This document shows positions 1 to 8,402 of a stretch of 64,000 nt of DNA, piece by piece. Both the position numbers and the translations under genes were made by a program. The stretch spans positions 2,666,001 through 2,730,000 of the forward strand of contig NZ_CP077079.1 of NCBI RefSeq assembly GCF_019139815.1. Reading direction: 5' to 3'. The notes beneath the pieces were generated by a model that worked only from the letters and a program-made list of their open reading frames with translations, was not told the DNA's origin and did no database searches. The DNA is from Pseudomonas asgharzadehiana. GTDB taxonomy: Bacteria; Pseudomonadota; Gammaproteobacteria; Pseudomonadales; Pseudomonadaceae. Numbering within the stretch: the stretch's first letter is position 1; each line of letters begins with the position of its first letter.

Positions 1-387
1 CCCACCCAAGCCGACGATGAACGACGGGATGCGCAGATACGCGGTCATGTAGCCGTTGGCCAGGCCGATCATCAGTCCGCACAGCGCCACCAGGCTCAGG
101 TTGGCCAGCAGCGGGATGTGATAGACCACGTCCAGGATGGCCGCCAACCCACCCAGCAGCCCCAGCAACGAGCCCACCGACAAATCGATCTCGCCACTGA
201 TAATCACCAGCACCATGCCGCACGCCAGAATCCCGGTGATCGACATCTGCCGCAGCAGGTTCGACAGGTTACGCGGCGTCAGGAAGCCACCCTCGGTCTG
301 CCAACTGAAAAACAGCCAGATCACGGCCACCGCGATCACCAGGGCGAGCATTTTGTAGCGGGTAAACAGCTGTTTGAGCTGATTCAT
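1..387 (-). CDS. xylH: Xylose ABC transporter permease XylH (partial)
   Basis: This is the N-terminal 129 codons of an inner-membrane sugar ABC permease; the rest lies beyond the left edge. It should form the channel through which XylG-driven transport moves D-xylose. Hydrophobic segments begin near residue 13 (LALVIAVAVIWLFFSW), and the family motif GEIDLSVGS lies near residue 65, as in XylH, RbsC and AraH. The ATG directly follows the xylG TAG with no spacer, so translation is probably coupled. It is the last visible gene of xylA-xylF-xylG-xylH. Assignment to xylose rests on the neighbours, because the permease alone does not show its substrate. Confidence 0.93.
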   Translation of the reverse strand, partial: MNQLKQLFTRYKMLALVIAVAVIWLFFSWQTEGGFLTPRNLSNLLRQMSITGILACGMVLVIISGEIDLSVGSLLGLLGGLAAILDVVYHIPLLANLSLVALCGLMIGLANGYMTAYLRIPSFIVGLGG

Positions 388-1944
388 CTACGCGGTCTTC
401 CGATTGTTATTGTGTTGGCTGAGCGCGGCGGCGAGCACCTGTTCCTGGGTGAGCCCCTCGTTGATGAAATCGCCGCGCAGTTGGCCGTCACCGATCACCA
501 GCACACGGTTGGACACGCCGAGCACTTCGGCCAGTTCCGAGGAGACCATGATGATCGCCACCCCTTCGGCCGCCAGCGCGCCCATCAGTTTGTAGATCTC
601 ATATTTGGCGCCCACATCCACCCCGCGCGTGGGCTCGTCAAGGATCAGCACCTTGGGCTTGGCCATCAGCATTTTCGCCAGCACGGCTTTCTGCTGGTTG
701 CCGCCGGACAGGCTGGTGATCGGCAAAAACGGGCTGGAGGTCTTGAGATGCATGCGCGCGATCTGCTGGTCGATGCTGCCCAGTTCCGCTTCGGCGTCGA
801 TGCGGGTCAGGTGCGCGTAGGTGTCGAGCACCGCCAGGGTGATGTTCTGGCCCACGCCCAGGTCGGGAATGATGCCCTGGCGCTTGCGGTCCTCGGGCAC
901 CATGCACAGCCCGGCCTGGATTGATTTGAGCGGCGTGCGCGTGTCGATCACCGCGCCGTCCAGCCACACCTCGGCGCTGTAGCGGCCAGGGTAGGCGCCG
1001 AACAGCGCCGACACCAGCTCGGTACGCCCGGCGCCCACAAGACCTGCGATGCCGAGGATTTCACCGCGCTTGAGCACGAACGAAATATCATCGACACGCT
1101 TGCGCTTGGGGTTGTCCACGTCGTAGCAGGTGACATGGCGCGCCTCGAAAATCACCTCGCCCACCGCATGGGGCTCGGTGGGGTAGAGGTTGCTCATCTC
1201 GCGGCCGACCATCTGCGTAATGATGCGCGGGATGTCCATGTCGGCCATGGCCGTGGTCGCAATGTGCTTGCCATCGCGGATCACCGCGATGGTGTCGCAC
1301 ACGGCGGCCACTTCATCGAGTTTGTGGGAGATGTATACGCAGGCCACGCCCTTGGCCTTGAGGTCACGGATGATGTCCAGCAGCACTTCGATTTCCGAGC
1401 GGGTCAGCGCCGAGGAGGGTTCGTCGAGGATCAACAGGCGCGCCTGTTTGTTGAGGGCCTTGGCGATTTCCACCAACTGCTGGTAACCGCCGCCGTACTG
1501 CGACACTGGCAGCGCCACATTCATGTCCGGCACCTTGAGTTCACGCATCAACGCTTCGGCGCGGTGGAACATCGCCGGGTAGTTCATGCGCCCGCCGGGC
1601 AGGGTCAGCTCGTGGCCCATGAAGATGTTCTCGGCCACCGACAGGTCGGGCACCAGGGTCAGTTCCTGGTGGATGATGACGATGCCGGCCGCCTCGGTTT
1701 CGCTGATGGACTGCGCCCTGAGCGGCTGCCCGTCCCAGAGGATTTCGCCGTCCCAGCTGCCGTACGGATACACCGCCGACAGCACCTTCATCAGGGTGGA
1801 TTTACCGGCACCGTTCTCGCCGCACAGGCCCACGCATTCCCCCGGCCGCACCTTGATATCGATGCCGTTCAGCGCGTTGACACCGCCAAAGCTTTTGACG
1901 ATGCCGTTCATTTGCAACAGGTAGTCGGCGGCCATGGCGTTCAC
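388..1944 (-). CDS. xylG: Xylose ABC transporter ATP-binding protein XylG
   Basis: A 518-residue ATPase with two fused ABC domains, as usual for monosaccharide importers. The first Walker A is GENGAGKST at residues 42-50. The second domain has the degenerate [10 protein letters not shown] instead of a normal Walker A, but keeps the signature [14 protein letters not shown] and the Walker B region [13 protein letters not shown]. It powers D-xylose uptake with XylF and XylH. The longest start is GTG at 1944, overlapping the xylF stop by four bases (GTGA); an ATG three codons in (1935) is an alternative. It is the third gene of the operon and abuts xylH. Confidence 0.95.
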   Translation of the reverse strand: MNAMAADYLLQMNGIVKSFGGVNALNGIDIKVRPGECVGLCGENGAGKSTLMKVLSAVYPYGSWDGEILWDGQPLRAQSISETEAAGIVIIHQELTLVPDLSVAENIFMGHELTLPGGRMNYPAMFHRAEALMRELKVPDMNVALPVSQYGGGYQQLVEIAKALNKQARLLILDEPSSALTRSEIEVLLDIIRDLKAKGVACVYISHKLDEVAAVCDTIAVIRDGKHIATTAMADMDIPRIITQMVGREMSNLYPTEPHAVGEVIFEARHVTCYDVDNPKRKRVDDISFVLKRGEILGIAGLVGAGRTELVSALFGAYPGRYSAEVWLDGAVIDTRTPLKSIQAGLCMVPEDRKRQGIIPDLGVGQNITLAVLDTYAHLTRIDAEAELGSIDQQIARMHLKTSSPFLPITSLSGGNQQKAVLAKMLMAKPKVLILDEPTRGVDVGAKYEIYKLMGALAAEGVAIIMVSSELAEVLGVSNRVLVIGDGQLRGDFINEGLTQEQVLAAALSQHNNNRKTA

Positions 1945-2942
1945 TGCCCGCCGATCTGCTCTTTGGTGTAGAACCCGTCCTTCTCCAACAGATCGATATT
2001 GGCCTTGGTCAGCGGGGTCGGAGTGAGCAGGATGGTGTCGACTTTTTTGCTGCCGTTGTCGTATTGCGAGCTGTAGGTGGGCTTCTCGTTACGCGCCAAC
2101 TGCACCGACAGCTTGGCGGCTTCGGTCGCGATCAGTTTGAGCGGCTTGTACACGGTCATGGTCTGGGTGCCGTCGATCACGCGCTTGACGGCGGCGAGGT
2201 CGGCATCCTGGCCGGAGATCGGCACCTTGCCCGCCAGTTTCTGCGCGGCCAGGGCCTGGATCGCACCGCCGGCGGTGGCGTCATTGGAGGCGACGATGGC
2301 GTCGATCTTGTTGTCGTTTCGAGTCAGGGCGTTTTCGACGATGCTCAGCGCTTCGGTGGGGTTCCATTCCTTGACCCATTGCTGGCCGACAATCTTGATA
2401 TCGCCCTTGTCGATGGCCGGCTGCAGCACTTTCATCTGGCCTTCGCGCAGCACCTTGGCGTTGTTGTCGGTGGGCGCGCCGCCGAGCAGGAAGTAATTGC
2501 CCTTGGGCGCCGCTTGCAGCACGCCGCCGGCCTGCATTTCGCCGACTTTTTCGTTATCGAAGGAGATGTAGGCATCGATGTCTGCGTTGAGGATCAGGCG
2601 GTCATAGGACACCACTTTGATCCCGGCCTTCTTGGCTTCGGCCACCGCGTTGGTCAACACCGTGGCGTTGAACGGCACGATCACGATCACATCGACGCCA
2701 CGGGAAATCAGGTTTTCGATCTGGGAGATCTGCTTTTGTTCGTTGGCATCGGCGGACTGCACGAAGACCTTGGCATCGAGTTTCTCCGCGGCCGCCACGA
2801 AGTAATCGCGGTCACGGGACCAGCGCTCCAGGCGCAGGTCATCGATAGAGAAGCCGATTTTCGGATGGGCCGGGTCGGCCATGACCGGCAGGGTCAGCAG
2901 GGCCAGGGTGGTGGCGAGCAGGGTACGTTTGAATGACTTCAT
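1941..2942 (-). CDS. xylF: D-xylose periplasmic binding protein XylF
   Basis: A 333-residue periplasmic sugar-binding protein that delivers D-xylose to XylGH. A signal peptide spans about residues 1-22 ([16 protein letters not shown], cleaved near VMA-DP). The mature part begins with the type-1 periplasmic binding fold ([13 protein letters not shown]) and continues through motifs typical of XylF ([23 protein letters not shown]). An in-frame start at 3035 exists, but ATG 2942 is chosen because it gives a clean signal peptide and sits behind AAAGGA. An AACAACAATAA motif just upstream is a candidate Hfq/Crc site. It lies 112 bases after xylA and overlaps xylG by four bases. Confidence 0.95.
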   Translation of the reverse strand: MKSFKRTLLATTLALLTLPVMADPAHPKIGFSIDDLRLERWSRDRDYFVAAAEKLDAKVFVQSADANEQKQISQIENLISRGVDVIVIVPFNATVLTNAVAEAKKAGIKVVSYDRLILNADIDAYISFDNEKVGEMQAGGVLQAAPKGNYFLLGGAPTDNNAKVLREGQMKVLQPAIDKGDIKIVGQQWVKEWNPTEALSIVENALTRNDNKIDAIVASNDATAGGAIQALAAQKLAGKVPISGQDADLAAVKRVIDGTQTMTVYKPLKLIATEAAKLSVQLARNEKPTYSSQYDNGSKKVDTILLTPTPLTKANIDLLEKDGFYTKEQIGGQ

Positions 2943-2959
2943 GGTGGTGCGTCCTTTTA

Positions 2960-2967
2960 TTGTTGTT
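2960..2967 (-). promoter_or_regulatory. Candidate Hfq/Crc CA motif before xylF
   Basis: The minus strand reads AACAACAA, a perfect AAnAAnAA, just upstream of AAAGGA and ATG 2942. In pseudomonads Hfq with Crc binds such A-rich motifs near ribosome-binding sites and blocks translation during catabolite repression. Binding here is inferred from sequence. Confidence 0.6.
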
Positions 2968-3014
2968 GGAAAGACACTGGGTGAAGACTTTAGGCGAACA
3001 CTGTGGGTGTGGCT

Positions 3015-3042
3015 AGCGGGCCGCCCCTGTGGCAAGCCCGCT
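3015..3042 (-). repeat. REP-like hairpin between xylA and xylF
   Basis: AGCGGG (3015-3020) pairs with CCCGCT (3037-3042). Read on the minus strand it contains GAGCGGGCTTGCC, the core of a common Pseudomonas REP type. Lying inside the operon just after the xylA stop, it may protect the upstream mRNA 3' end or lower expression between xylA and the transporter genes. There is no U-tract. Confidence 0.5.
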
Positions 3043-3054
3043 CACGACAACCCC

Positions 3055-4371
3055 TTAACTGTAGATAAAACGGTTGACCATTCCTTCAAGCATTTCCTGG
3101 CGCCCACTCACGGCCTGCGGGTTGAGCTCATGGGCAAACGCATGCTCGGCCAGCGACTCCAGGCTGAACTCGCCCGCCAGCACGGCCTTGCCCAGCGGCT
3201 GCTGCCAGCCGGCATAACGCTGGTCCTTGAATTGCTGCAACTGGTCGTTTTGCACCATGGCCGCCGCGCGTTCCAGGGCCAGGGCCAGGGTGTCCATGGC
3301 GGCGACGTGGCCGTAAAACAGGTCGACCTCGTCCAGGCTCTGGCGGCGCACCTTGGAGTCAAAGTTGTAGCCGCCGTTCTTGAAGCCGCCGGCCTTGAGG
3401 ATTTCATAGGTGGCCAGGGTCATTTCTTCGACGCTGTTGGGGAACTGGTCGGTGTCCCAGCCGTTTTGCGGGTCGCCGCGGTTGGCGTCGATGCTGCCGA
3501 AGATCCCCAGGGACACGGCGGTGGCGATCTCATGATGAAAACTGTGCCCGGCCAGGGTGGCGTGGTTGGCTTCGATATTCACCTTGATCTCGTGTTCCAG
3601 GCCGTACTCATGCAAGAAGCCGAACACCGTCGCGCTGTCGTAATCGTATTGGTGTTTGGTCGGCTCCTGGGGCTTGGGTTCGATCAGCAGGTCGCCCTTA
3701 AAGCCGATCTTGTGCTTGTGCTCCACGACCATGCGCATAAAACGTCCGAGCTGTTCGCGCTCGCGCTTGAGGTCGGTATTGAGCAGGGTTTCATAGCCTT
3801 CGCGGCCGCCCCACAACACGTAGTTGGAGCCCTTGAGCCGCAAGGTGGCGTTCATGGCGCTGAATACCTGGGCGGCGGCATAGGCGAATACCTGCGGGTC
3901 CGGGTTGCTCGCGGCGCCGGCGGCAAAGCGTGGGTTGCTGAAGCAATTGGCGGTGCCCCACAACAGTTTGATGCCGGTTTGTTCCTGATGGCGCTCCAGG
4001 TGGTCGACCATCTGCGCAAAGTGGTTGCGGTATTCCTTGAGCGAGCTGCCTTCGGGGGCCACATCGGTGTCGTGAAAGCTGTAGTAGTCGATGCCCAGCT
4101 TGGAGAAAAACTCAAAGGCCGCGTCTGCCTTGCCGATGGCCAGTTCCATGGGGTCGCCGCTGCGCTGCCACGGCCGCTTGAACGTCCCCACGCCAAACAT
4201 ATCCGCACCCGGCCACACGAACGTGTGCCAATAACAGGCCGCCATGCGCAGGTGCTCACGCATGGGTTTGCCGAGGATCAGCTTGTTGGCATCGTAATGG
4301 CGAAAGGCGAGGGGGGCGTCGCTGGTGGGGCCTTCGAAGCGAACCTTCTCGACACCTGGGAAGTACGGCAT
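3055..4371 (-). CDS. xylA: D-xylose isomerase XylA
   Basis: A 438-residue TIM-barrel enzyme that interconverts D-xylose and D-xylulose in the cytoplasm with divalent metals. Catalytic His100 and Asp103 lie in FHDTD. Metal ligands are in [29 protein letters not shown] and [19 protein letters not shown]. Length matches proteobacterial class II xylose isomerases. It is first in the operon and divergent from xylR. ATG 4371 sits behind AAGGAA, which overlaps a double AAnAAnAA motif. No xylulokinase gene is nearby, so xylulose must be phosphorylated by an enzyme encoded elsewhere. Confidence 0.97.
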   Translation of the reverse strand: MPYFPGVEKVRFEGPTSDAPLAFRHYDANKLILGKPMREHLRMAACYWHTFVWPGADMFGVGTFKRPWQRSGDPMELAIGKADAAFEFFSKLGIDYYSFHDTDVAPEGSSLKEYRNHFAQMVDHLERHQEQTGIKLLWGTANCFSNPRFAAGAASNPDPQVFAYAAAQVFSAMNATLRLKGSNYVLWGGREGYETLLNTDLKREREQLGRFMRMVVEHKHKIGFKGDLLIEPKPQEPTKHQYDYDSATVFGFLHEYGLEHEIKVNIEANHATLAGHSFHHEIATAVSLGIFGSIDANRGDPQNGWDTDQFPNSVEEMTLATYEILKAGGFKNGGYNFDSKVRRQSLDEVDLFYGHVAAMDTLALALERAAAMVQNDQLQQFKDQRYAGWQQPLGKAVLAGEFSLESLAEHAFAHELNPQAVSGRQEMLEGMVNRFIYS

Positions 4372-4381
4372 GGCGTTTTCC

Positions 4382-4392
4382 TTATTGTTCTT
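4382..4392 (-). promoter_or_regulatory. Candidate Hfq/Crc CA motif before xylA
   Basis: The minus strand reads AAGAACAATAA, two overlapping perfect AAnAAnAA matches (AAGAACAA and AACAATAA). It touches the xylA Shine-Dalgarno AAGGAA, so occupancy by Hfq/Crc would be expected to block initiation. Confidence 0.6.
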
Positions 4393-4435
4393 GGCGGTGT
4401 CTGGATACTAGCAATGGCCTGGGGGCTGCTGATTA

Positions 4436-4466
4436 TGAAAATCACCAAAGGGGCGTGCGATTTTGA
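4436..4466. promoter_or_regulatory. Candidate XylR operator in the xylA-xylR intergenic region
   Basis: An imperfect inverted repeat: TGAAAATCAC (4436-4445) faces GCGATTTTGA (4457-4466), eight of ten positions symmetric. It is central in the 139-base divergent region and the best symmetrical element there. AraC-type activators usually bind next to the -35 of their target. Assignment to XylR is by position only. Confidence 0.4.
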
Positions 4467-4503
4467 GTGGCGGGGGCTAGTCTCTGGCGACCGGCCACAG
4501 GAC

Positions 4504-4511
4504 AACAACAA
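4504..4511 (+). promoter_or_regulatory. Candidate Hfq/Crc CA motif at the xylR start
   Basis: AACAACAA, a perfect AAnAAnAA, ends on the first base of the xylR ATG, between AGGA (4499-4502) and the start. Hfq/Crc bound here would repress synthesis of the xylose activator itself. Confidence 0.55.
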
Positions 4512-5692
4512 TGAAAACCCTACCGCCCGTTCACCGCATCGCCTTGCTGTTCAACGGCAGCAAAATCTATGACCGTGGCATCATCGCTGGCATCGGCAAT
4601 TACCTGAGCAGCACACGTGCGTCGTGGGACCTGTTTCTGGAAGAGGACTTTCTATGCCGCCTCAAAGGCATAGAGCGTTGGCAGGGCGACGGCATCATTG
4701 CCGACTTCGACGACCCGTTGATCGGCGAAGCATTGGCGGGGATCAAGTTGCCGGTGGTGGCGGTGGGCGGTTCTTATGAGGATGCGCGTGCCTACCCCAA
4801 GGGCATTCCCTACGTGGCGACCGATAATGACGCGTTGATGAAGCTGGCCTATGAGCATCTGATCGAGGCCGGGCTGACGCGGTTTGCCTGTTTCAGCTTG
4901 CCCGAAGCCCAGGCCAACCGTTGGGCCCAGGAGCGCGAAAAAGCCTTCCGCCGGCTGATGCAGCGCGACGGTTTGCACGTGGAGATCTATCGCGGCCTGG
5001 GCACCAGCGCGCCACTCTGGGACAGCGCCGTGGAACTGCAGATCGCCTGGCTGCATAGCCTGCCCAAACCCATCGGCATCATCGCCGTCACCGACGCCCG
5101 CGCTCGGCAATTGCTGCAGGCCTGCCTTACCGCCGGTATCGCGGTACCGGAGCAGGTGGCGCTGATCGGCATCGACAACGACCCGCTGACCCGCACCCTT
5201 ACGCGCGTGCCCTTGAGCTCGGTGATCCAGGGCACTGAAACCATGGGCCGCACCGCCGCCGCGCTATTGCATCAGATGCTGCACGGCAAGCCTTGCGCCG
5301 GTACGCAAATCCTGGTGCCGCCGGAGGCCATCAATGTGCAGGCCTCCAGCTTGCATCAACCCTTGGGCAACCCTTACGTGATGCAGGCGCTGCTGTTTAT
5401 CCGGCAATACGCCTGCCAGGGCATCAAGACCGCCCAGGTCGCGGCCTATGTCGGCGTGTCGCGCTCATCCCTGGAGTCGCACTTTCGCAAGGTGCGCGGT
5501 TGCAGCGTGCATGACGAGATTCTGCGTTTCAAACTGGCGGCGGCGGCCAAGGGGCTGGAACACGGCGATTTGGCGATTACCGACATTGCCCAACAGTGCG
5601 GCTTCAAGTCGGCGCAGTACCTGCACACCGTGTTCCGGCGTGAGTACGGGTGTACGCCACGGGAGTATCAGCACGGCGTGGCGTGTGATTGA
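4511..5692 (+). CDS. xylR: Xylose operon activator XylR (AraC family)
   Basis: A 393-residue regulator joining an N-terminal LacI/periplasmic-binding-like sensor (about residues 8-270) to a C-terminal AraC/XylS DNA-binding domain (about 285-390). Both helix-turn-helix units are visible: the first around AAYVGVSRSSLESHF, the second around DIAQQCGFKSAQYLH. This is the XylR architecture, in which sugar binding to the sensor drives activation. It is divergent from xylA, so it most likely activates xylAFGH. ATG 4511 follows AGGA by eight bases. In P. fluorescens SBW25 the orthologous regulator and isomerase are called XutR and XutA, as I recall. Confidence 0.92.
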   Translation: MKTLPPVHRIALLFNGSKIYDRGIIAGIGNYLSSTRASWDLFLEEDFLCRLKGIERWQGDGIIADFDDPLIGEALAGIKLPVVAVGGSYEDARAYPKGIPYVATDNDALMKLAYEHLIEAGLTRFACFSLPEAQANRWAQEREKAFRRLMQRDGLHVEIYRGLGTSAPLWDSAVELQIAWLHSLPKPIGIIAVTDARARQLLQACLTAGIAVPEQVALIGIDNDPLTRTLTRVPLSSVIQGTETMGRTAAALLHQMLHGKPCAGTQILVPPEAINVQASSLHQPLGNPYVMQALLFIRQYACQGIKTAQVAAYVGVSRSSLESHFRKVRGCSVHDEILRFKLAAAAKGLEHGDLAITDIAQQCGFKSAQYLHTVFRREYGCTPREYQHGVACD

Positions 5693-5796
5693 GGGCTGTA
5701 TTGCCACTCGCGCAGAAGAAACATTTTTTAATACTTATCCAACCCTTATGGTTGTACGACGTCATATCAACTGTGTTCGACTAGCCGCGCTCTCAC

Positions 5797-5807
5797 AAAA
5801 AAAACAA
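5797..5807 (+). promoter_or_regulatory. A-rich candidate Hfq/Crc site before the NRAMP-like gene
   Basis: A run of A residues broken by one C, containing AAnAAnAA, leads directly into AAAGGAG, the Shine-Dalgarno sequence for ATG 5821. The match comes mostly from a poly-A stretch, so it is weaker evidence than the motifs at the sugar genes. Confidence 0.35.
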
Positions 5808-5820
5808 AGGAGACTCTCCG

Positions 5821-7122
5821 ATGACCGGTTTCCCTTCCATCGAAGGCAAGGCTGCGGCACCTGCGTCCGGCCGTGTTGTACGACTTCTAAAGCTGCTTGG
5901 CCCTGGCGTGATTGCCGTGCTGTCCTGGTTGGGAGCCGGTGATCTGATCACCTCCTCGGTGGCGGGCGCCAACTATGGCTACGCCATGATGTGGGTGCTG
6001 GCGGTGTCTCTGCTGCTCAGGTACCTGATCGTCAACATCATTGCGCGCTTCCAGTTATGCAATAACCAAGGCATGACGATCCTGCAGGGCTACGCCCAGT
6101 TGAACCCGTTTTTTGCCTGGTTCCTGCTGGTGTACGCATTGCTCATGGGGCACCTGATGAATGCCTACATGATCAAGGGTGCGGGTGAGGCCCTGGCCAT
6201 GCTCTTCAAGACCGACTACGCACTGCTGTGTTCGGTGGCGGTGGTGCTGGCGGTGTGGATGCTGGTCGGGCGCAACATCTACTCGATGATCGAAGGCGTA
6301 ATGAAAGGCCTGTTGGCAATCATGACCCTGGCATTCATTGCCTTGGCGGTCATGTCCGGGCCGGACATGGCAGGGATCGTCAAAGGCACGATCGGTTTCA
6401 GCATCCCGCCGGACGAGGGCGTGCATGGCGCGCTGCTGGTCGCGGTATCGGTGATCGGCGCGGTGGCGGGTTCGATCGCCAACTTCGTGCACCCGTATGT
6501 CATGCGCCAGAAGGGGTGGACGGGCCCGCAACACAAGCGCATCCAGCGTAACGACCTGCTGTTTGCGGTGTTCGTCGGCATTGTGATCAACCTGGCGATC
6601 TGGATCGTGGGTGCCGAAATCCTTCGGCCCAACGGTATCGAAGTGAAGACACTGGGCGATCTGGGCAAGGCGCTGGAAATCTTCTTTGGCCCGATTGGCT
6701 GGTACATCTTCTTCATCGGCGTGTTCGCCACGCTGTTTGCCAGCATCTCCGGCAAGACCACTGCGTTTCCGATGCTGATCACCGACGCGTTCCAGCACGT
6801 ACGGCCAGGGCGGCGCGAGCGTTACGGCAAGCAATTCCACCATGACCCGATGCATAAGTGGTTCATGCTGTTCATCCTGGTGACCCCGTTGGTCTGGTCG
6901 CTGCCTGGCATGCCGGACTTCGTCACGCTGACCATCGGCGTCAGCGCGTTGAACATCATCGGGTTGCCGGTGATTTCCCTGGGCCTGCTGATCATGTCCA
7001 ACCAGAAGTCGCTGCTCGGCAAGGAATACCGCAATAACCTGTTCGAGAACATCGCGCTGCTCTTCGCCACGGGGCTGGCACTGTGGGTAGCGTTCCAGCT
7101 CGGGGTAGACCTGTTCAGCTGA
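5821..7122 (+). CDS. NRAMP-like inner-membrane transporter with altered metal site
   Basis: A 433-residue polytopic membrane protein (about 11 helices) of the NRAMP/SLC11 superfamily. The helix 1 motif that is DPGN in canonical Mn/Fe transporters reads GAGD here (residues 38-41). The helix 6 MPH region reads AGSIANFVHP. The three classical side-chain metal ligands (Asp, Asn, Met) therefore appear to be Gly, Asp and Gly. Related groups with a changed site carry Mg2+ or other substrates, so Mn or Fe transport should not be assumed. The ATG follows AAAGGAG. It appears monocistronic, followed by a strong hairpin. Neither neighbour suggests the substrate. Confidence 0.8.
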   Translation: MTGFPSIEGKAAAPASGRVVRLLKLLGPGVIAVLSWLGAGDLITSSVAGANYGYAMMWVLAVSLLLRYLIVNIIARFQLCNNQGMTILQGYAQLNPFFAWFLLVYALLMGHLMNAYMIKGAGEALAMLFKTDYALLCSVAVVLAVWMLVGRNIYSMIEGVMKGLLAIMTLAFIALAVMSGPDMAGIVKGTIGFSIPPDEGVHGALLVAVSVIGAVAGSIANFVHPYVMRQKGWTGPQHKRIQRNDLLFAVFVGIVINLAIWIVGAEILRPNGIEVKTLGDLGKALEIFFGPIGWYIFFIGVFATLFASISGKTTAFPMLITDAFQHVRPGRRERYGKQFHHDPMHKWFMLFILVTPLVWSLPGMPDFVTLTIGVSALNIIGLPVISLGLLIMSNQKSLLGKEYRNNLFENIALLFATGLALWVAFQLGVDLFS

Positions 7123-7133
7123 TCTGCGTGGCT

Positions 7134-7166
7134 GTACGCGTCGCGCCTGTGCCGCGCGACGCGTAC
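7134..7166 (+). terminator. Strong GC-rich hairpin after the NRAMP-like gene
   Basis: A perfect 13-bp stem (GTACGCGTCGCGC 7134-7146 with its complement at 7154-7166) and a 7-base loop begin 11 bases after the stop codon. No U-tract follows, so it is either a terminator lacking the usual tail or an mRNA 3'-end stabiliser. Confidence 0.5.
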
Positions 7167-7363
7167 GGTACGTTCAACGAAACGCCGTCACTACCTCCTC
7201 GATACACCACGCCTGCGCCTTCCTTGTCCTGTGCATCATCGGCCCGCCTACACGCGGGCGTTGCTGCTTGTGTTCCATCACGTCCTTTCACACAAAGCCT
7301 GGCCGCCGGACGACGCGGGCATGCCGCCGGCCCTGCGCGAGGCGACAACGGCCAGGGCTACCG

Positions 7364-7379
7364 ATGTTAAAAAATGTTA
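7364..7379. promoter_or_regulatory. Tandem ATGTTA repeat upstream of ltnD, candidate DeoR operator
   Basis: ATGTTA occurs at 7364-7369 and again at 7374-7379, one helical turn apart, where the GC-rich intergenic region turns AT-rich. DeoR-family proteins often bind short tandem repeats, and a DeoR regulator closes this gene cluster. The link is positional inference. Confidence 0.3.
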
Positions 7380-7486
7380 GATTGAAAAAATACTTCACAT
7401 AATCCGTTCATTGGTGGATGATCGATCGCCATTCCAACGCGGCTCGCCGGTGTGGTGTCAGCCGCCGTTTTCCCCTGGAGTACCCC

Positions 7487-8392
7487 ATGAATAATAAGAA
7501 TGTCGGTGTGATCGGTTTGGGCGCGATGGGGCTGGGCATTGCCCGCTCGCTGTTGCGCGCAGGTTTCAATGTGCATGCGTGTGACGTACGTGAAACGGTC
7601 ACCCAGCAGTTCGCCGTCGAAGGCGGGGTGGCGTGTGCGTCGCCCGCGCAGATGGCGCAGGCCTGCGATGTGATCATCACGGTGGTGGTCAACGCCGAAC
7701 AGACCGAGACCGTGCTGTTCGGTGAGGGCGGGGCGGTGGCGTCGCTACGTGCGGCCAGCCTGGTGATCGGCTGCGCCACCGTGGCGCCGACGTACGCCGT
7801 GGAGTTGGGGCAGCGCCTGGGCGAACACGGCCTGCTGTATCTGGATGCGCCGATTTCCGGTGGCGCGGCCAAGGCCGCCGCCGGTGAAATGACCATGATG
7901 ACATCCGGCCCGCAGGCCGCCTACGCCAAGGCCGAAGCGGTGCTGGCGGGCATGGCGGGCAAGGTTTATCGCCTGGGCGACGTGCATGGCCTGGGCTCGA
8001 AGGTCAAGATCATCAATCAATTGCTGGCCGGGGTGCACATTGCCGCATCCGCCGAGGCCATGGCCCTGGGCCTGCGCGAAGGGGTCGATGCCGACGCCTT
8101 GTACGAAGTCATCACCCACAGTGCCGGTAACTCCTGGATGTTCGAGAACCGCGTGCCGCACATTCTCAAGGCCGACTACACGCCGCTGTCGGCGGTGGAT
8201 ATTTTCGTCAAGGACCTGGGCCTGGTGCTCGATACCGCCCGCGCCAGCAAGTTTCCGCTGCCGCTGTCGGCCACGGCGCACCAAATGTTCATGCAGGCGT
8301 CCAGCGCCGGTTTCGGCCGCGAGGACGACTCGGCGGTGATCAAGATTTTCCCGGGTATCGACCTGCCCACCGCCAAGCCCGAGCCTGTTTGA
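7487..8392 (+). CDS. ltnD: L-threonate 2-dehydrogenase LtnD
   Basis: A 301-residue NAD-dependent dehydrogenase of the 3-hydroxyisobutyrate/6-phosphogluconate family. It should oxidise L-threonate to 2-oxo-tetronate, the first step of threonate use. The N-terminal dinucleotide fold shows VGVIGLGAMGLGIA, the substrate loop reads LDAPISGGAAKAA, and the catalytic lysine region is GSKVKIINQLL. ATG 7487 is chosen over an upstream in-frame start because it follows TGGAG. Codons 2-4 (AAT AAT AAG) form an AAnAAnAA motif. It is first in a run with otnK, otnC, a GntP permease and otnI, which fixes the pathway. Confidence 0.9.
   Translation: MNNKNVGVIGLGAMGLGIARSLLRAGFNVHACDVRETVTQQFAVEGGVACASPAQMAQACDVIITVVVNAEQTETVLFGEGGAVASLRAASLVIGCATVAPTYAVELGQRLGEHGLLYLDAPISGGAAKAAAGEMTMMTSGPQAAYAKAEAVLAGMAGKVYRLGDVHGLGSKVKIINQLLAGVHIAASAEAMALGLREGVDADALYEVITHSAGNSWMFENRVPHILKADYTPLSAVDIFVKDLGLVLDTARASKFPLPLSATAHQMFMQASSAGFGREDDSAVIKIFPGIDLPTAKPEPV
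7490..7497 (+). promoter_or_regulatory. Candidate Hfq/Crc CA motif in the first ltnD codons
   Basis: AATAATAA directly follows the start codon, a perfect AAnAAnAA. Hfq/Crc sites can lie within the first codons and still block initiation. Binding is inferred. Confidence 0.5.
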
Positions 8393-8402
8393 GGAACGCC
8401 GC

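Larger units (their letters stand above)
7123..7486. other. Intergenic region between the NRAMP-like gene and ltnD
   Basis: A 364-base gap with no convincing gene. It holds a strong hairpin just after the transporter stop (7134-7166), a smaller one (GCCCGC 7242-7247 with GCGGGC 7254-7259), and an abruptly AT-rich stretch from about 7364 that probably contains the ltnD promoter and a tandem ATGTTA repeat. Short ORFs here lack good ribosome-binding sites. Confidence 0.6.

Noticed and set aside
2881..4572. A 563-codon plus-strand frame opposite xylA
   Set aside because: It runs through the xylF start, the REP-like hairpin and the xyl promoter region. The xylA and xylF readings explain the sequence.
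7083..7370. A 95-codon plus-strand frame after the NRAMP-like gene
   Set aside because: It begins inside the transporter gene and crosses the strong hairpin. No Shine-Dalgarno and no recognisable features.
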